Source: an uncultured Bacteroidaceae bacterium
GTDB taxonomy: Bacteria > Bacteroidota > Bacteroidia > Bacteroidales > Bacteroidaceae
Length of the DNA stretch: 45,993 nt
Assembly: GCA_905234745.1 (NCBI GenBank)
Contig: CAJOJD010000005.1
Location: 1 to 45,993 of the forward strand
Reading direction: 5' to 3'
Of the stretch, positions 43,481 through 45,993 are shown in pieces. The notes below the pieces were generated by a model that had not been told where the DNA came from, made no database searches, and saw only the letters and a program-made list of their open reading frames with translations. Within the stretch, counting starts at the first letter, position 1. The number at the start of each line of letters is the position of its first letter. The translations under genes were made by a program, and so were the position numbers.

Positions 43481-44920
43481 TTATTTACGTCCTTTGGAGG
43501 AACCGACTGTACCTACCTGTGTACGTACGCATCGGAAACCTATGTATGAACGCTGCTCGTTCTGGTACTCGTAAGTACGCCATGATGACTCGATGAACTT
43601 CTCGGGATCCTTCCAGGAACCGCCGCGAACGGCCTTACGCTTCATATAGTAGGGATCCTCGACCGATGCATTGTAGTAGAGCTCGGGGTTCATGTCGTTC
43701 ATCTGGAGAATACCGGCCTCGGTATAGGTGGTCGATGTCCATTCGGCCACGTTTCCGGCCATGTCGTACAGACCGTGTGAGTTGGGCTTGTATGAACCTA
43801 CCTTGGTGGTTATCAGGCTTCCGTCCTTTGTGTAGTTTCCGCGTTCGGGCTTGAAGTTTGCGTAGTAGCAGCCGTCCTCATCCTTTGAACCGGTTGACTT
43901 CCAGGGATAACGGTTGTTCTCACGGCCGCGTGCCGCGAACTCCCACTCAGCCTCAGTCGGCAGACGGTAACGCTGTATGTACTTGGCCTGAGCGCCCAGA
44001 CCTGCCAGCAGATACTCCGTACGCCATGCGCAGAATGCATTGGCCTGCTCCCAGCTTACGCCAACTACGGGATAGTCGTTGTAGTTGGGGTGGTTGAAGT
44101 AGAGACGCATGTAGGTCTCGTTGTTGGCATTGGGGAAATCATTCACCCAGCAGGTAGTGTCGGGGAATATGTTTACAATGTATGTATTGACAAAGTCGTA
44201 CAGACTGCTCAGTTCCCTGTTGATGGTCTTGCGTACGATATTGCCGTTATCATCGATATAGGCGGTATCCTTTGATATCATAACCTTCTCGTTTGATACC
44301 TCCTGGTCGGTGTTCCTGCTTCTGTCATTGGGGTCAAGCTGGTTCTTGCGGAGAGCGGCCTGGGTGTAATCAAACAGTTCGTAACGGTAGTTGAGCTGCT
44401 TTACATCAAGCATCCTCTCACCTGTGATGGGGTGACGGTAGAATACGCTCTCTATAGCTCTCTGCTGATCCTCGTTGGGCTTCTTCCAGGGAATGGGCTT
44501 GTTCCAGTTAAGGTGCGGGGTTATGGGCTCGCCGTATTTGTCCTCGGTAATCATGAATGATTCATCACCACCGTATGCGGGATCGGCCAGACGTGTACGG
44601 ATGATGGAGTCACGTACCCACTCCACAAACTGGCGGTACTTGGCGTTTGACACCTCCTTCTCATCCATCCAGAAAGACTCAACCGATATCTCTTTTGTGG
44701 GAGCGTTCGAGCCCCACAGGCTATCGTTTCCTTCTTCACCTATCTTGAGAGATCCTCTCTTGACAAGTACCATGCCGTACGGTACGGGTTCGCGCAGAGC
44801 AGCACGGGAGGAGCCTGTCACTTCACCTCCGTTACCACCGGCATAGCCGCTGCTTGTGCAGGACTGTGTCAATGCCATAACGACCATCATACCGGTCAGA
44901 ACAATGTTTTTCAGTTTCAT
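43481..44920 (-). CDS. gldK: Type IX secretion system lipoprotein GldK/PorK
   Basis: This 479-residue outer-membrane lipoprotein has a lipobox (VMALTQS then C21). The body is a formylglycine-generating-enzyme-like domain (GMVLVKRGSLKIGEEG, then ESFWMDEKEVSNAKYRQFVE, then YPVVGVSWEQANAFCAW, then RLPTEAEWEFAARGREN). It ends in GGSWKDPE and YIGFRCVRT. In T9SS this fold is structural and forms the ring with GldN. It lies 10 nt after porP and 18 nt before gldL. Confidence 0.95.
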   Translation of the reverse strand: MKLKNIVLTGMMVVMALTQSCTSSGYAGGNGGEVTGSSRAALREPVPYGMVLVKRGSLKIGEEGNDSLWGSNAPTKEISVESFWMDEKEVSNAKYRQFVEWVRDSIIRTRLADPAYGGDESFMITEDKYGEPITPHLNWNKPIPWKKPNEDQQRAIESVFYRHPITGERMLDVKQLNYRYELFDYTQAALRKNQLDPNDRSRNTDQEVSNEKVMISKDTAYIDDNGNIVRKTINRELSSLYDFVNTYIVNIFPDTTCWVNDFPNANNETYMRLYFNHPNYNDYPVVGVSWEQANAFCAWRTEYLLAGLGAQAKYIQRYRLPTEAEWEFAARGRENNRYPWKSTGSKDEDGCYYANFKPERGNYTKDGSLITTKVGSYKPNSHGLYDMAGNVAEWTSTTYTEAGILQMNDMNPELYYNASVEDPYYMKRKAVRGGSWKDPEKFIESSWRTYEYQNEQRSYIGFRCVRTQVGTVGSSKGRK

Positions 44921-44930
44921 TGTATGTTAC

Positions 44931-45881
44931 TTATAAATACCTTACACTTTTATGTACGTTTCTTCCTTTCTTGAAGAAATCCACATCGGTCTGCCAGGTT
45001 ACCATCAGGTCGTGGCTGCCTTTCAATGCACCTACGCCGCTGGTGTAGAACTCATATGCATAACCGATGAGAACATCCATAACCTTGCCTCCTATCATCG
45101 CGGTGACCGATGTCCCCGGACTGTAGATTGCCCCTGCATATAATATGGTGCCGTCATATTGGTAATAGCCTCTTACCGACAGGTCCACCCTGTAGAAATC
45201 CAGGTCGCTCTCTACAAGAAAGCATGGCTGCACCCATAATAACGGATTTCTGAGAGCTATATTGCATCCTCCTGTCAAATATAGGGTAGGTTTGATGTAC
45301 ATATCGATGTTTTTTCCCTCGGTTTTTCCGAATTCCACATGAGGAAAATTGAGATGTTGGGCCGATGCCCCCAACCACATGTCACCTCTTACATAAAGCA
45401 GTCCGGCACCCAGGTCACCCACGGTTCCGCGTTCGTTTCCGGTGGGGAAAGCCGGATCATTCTGAGTCTCCATCTTGAGTCTGCCGCCGTTGAACTCCTC
45501 GGACATGACACCTCCCTGGACGCCTATGTTCATCCAACCCTTGCCCATATTCATCTTATAGGCATAATTGAACAGAAGTCGGCGGTTGGTAAACAGGCCC
45601 AGAGTCTCGTTAAGCAGTGCCGCACCTACCGAGTTTTTGTATTTGCCAAGCGGAACAGGCATATTGGCTCCCACGAACATGGTAACGGGGGCATTGGTAT
45701 ATCCTGCCATCTGCATGGAGAGTGATCCTGCCACATTCGCCCTTTCGTTGCGGTTCATGGCGGCAGGGTTATAGAGATTCTCCACCTCAAGGAAATGGGT
45801 GAAGTGCGCATCGGTTTGTGCCTGCAGGTTTACAGACAGAGCCAGACACGCGAACAATGTTATGGAAACGAAACGTTTCAT
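44931..45881 (-). CDS. porP: PorP/SprF family type IX secretion outer-membrane protein
   Basis: This 316-residue barrel protein starts at 45881 (MKRFVSITLFACLALSVNL); an ATG three codons earlier is also possible. The signal peptide ends LQAQ. The mature part begins TDAHFTHFLEVENLYNPAAM, the PorP/SprF opening, and continues with alternating strands such as SVGAALLNETLGLFTNRRLL and WLGASAQHLNFPHV. It is first in the porP-gldKLMN block, the standard order. I see no full TAnnTTTG box upstream, only AATTTTTG, so a different sigma factor may be used. Confidence 0.93.
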   Translation of the reverse strand: MKRFVSITLFACLALSVNLQAQTDAHFTHFLEVENLYNPAAMNRNERANVAGSLSMQMAGYTNAPVTMFVGANMPVPLGKYKNSVGAALLNETLGLFTNRRLLFNYAYKMNMGKGWMNIGVQGGVMSEEFNGGRLKMETQNDPAFPTGNERGTVGDLGAGLLYVRGDMWLGASAQHLNFPHVEFGKTEGKNIDMYIKPTLYLTGGCNIALRNPLLWVQPCFLVESDLDFYRVDLSVRGYYQYDGTILYAGAIYSPGTSVTAMIGGKVMDVLIGYAYEFYTSGVGALKGSHDLMVTWQTDVDFFKKGRNVHKSVRYL

Positions 45882-45922
45882 CGTGTTCATCAAGAGAATA
45901 ACGGCAAAAATTGTCCATTATT

Positions 45923-45953
45923 TTTGCTCTTGATGAAATTTTATCTAATTTTG
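45923..45953 (+). promoter_or_regulatory. Promoter for a gene beyond the right edge
   Basis: TTTG (45923-45926), a 19-nt spacer and TAATTTTG (45946-45953) form a full consensus promoter, divergent from porP. The remaining 40 nt hold no start codon that can be followed. Confidence 0.75.
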
Positions 45954-45993
45954 CGCCGCTTATTCCCAAAGAAAAAGTCAGAACTAAATAAAA

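Noticed and set aside
1-45993. CRISPR array or restriction-modification or toxin-antitoxin system
   Set aside because: No evenly spaced repeat arrays, Cas-like genes, restriction enzymes or paired small genes were seen.

Overview
The window looks like a chromosomal segment of a Bacteroidales bacterium (phylum Bacteroidota). Four things in the sequence point there. Promoters have the Bacteroidota form (TTTG near -33, about 19 nt, then TAnnTTTG near -7). There are lipoproteins with short lipoboxes. There are two giant hybrid two-component regulators. There is a complete porP-gldK-gldL-gldM-gldN block for the type IX secretion system (T9SS). The T9SS block argues for a Prevotella/Paraprevotella/Parabacteroides-like organism rather than a typical Bacteroides; this is inference from family knowledge. 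Coding density is high and no gene-free stretch exceeds 300 bases. The largest gap, 3106-3403, holds two promoters.

Layout. 1-581: 3'-truncated minus-strand gene for a polyvalent-protein-type kinase, the only gene of mobile-element flavour. 747-3105 (minus): DUF2795 protein, PduO-type cobalamin adenosyltransferase, SAM methyltransferase, DUF3108 protein and tRNA-Leu(TAA). 3404-4990 (plus): secreted type-B carboxylesterase lipoprotein. 5061-8000 (minus): tight operon pyrE - SRPBCC protein - argH - CxxC lipoprotein. 8150-16241 (plus): envelope biogenesis run of a DUF6242-like lipoprotein, a DUF6089-like outer-membrane protein, uppS, bamA, three consecutive Skp/OmpH chaperones and murI. 16227-18468 (minus): LolC/FtsX-like permease, rbfA, O-methyltransferase. 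18512-22389 (plus): xerD, an OmpA-like/TPR lipoprotein, dprA. 22384-30383 (minus): two tandem hybrid two-component regulators with no SusC/SusD genes in the window. 30493-31491 (minus): mdh. 31621-32133 (plus): gamma-carbonic-anhydrase-fold protein. 32134-32263: repeat-rich spacer. 32264-35035 (minus): waaA and gltX. 35120-37186 (plus): PgpH-like membrane HD hydrolase. 37155-39401 (minus): priA. 39471-40109 (minus): beta-barrel protein. 40153-45881 (minus): gldN, gldM, gldL, gldK, porP. A plus-strand promoter at the right edge serves a gene outside the window.

How the genes fit together. Much of the window builds the cell envelope: lipid carrier (uppS), peptidoglycan precursor (murI), outer-membrane protein insertion (bamA and skp), lipoprotein export (LolC-like), LPS core (waaA) and T9SS. 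The rest is mostly core metabolism and information processing (pyrE, argH, mdh, gltX, rbfA, xerD, dprA, priA).

I did not find a clearly novel multigene system. The best leads are a 77-nt, 24-bp inverted repeat next to a duplicated waaA 3' end, a 17-bp perfect inverted repeat inside dprA, a hybrid regulator whose receiver lacks its acidic pair, a triple skp array, a pair of abutting divergent promoters, and three convergent gene pairs that overlap tail to tail.
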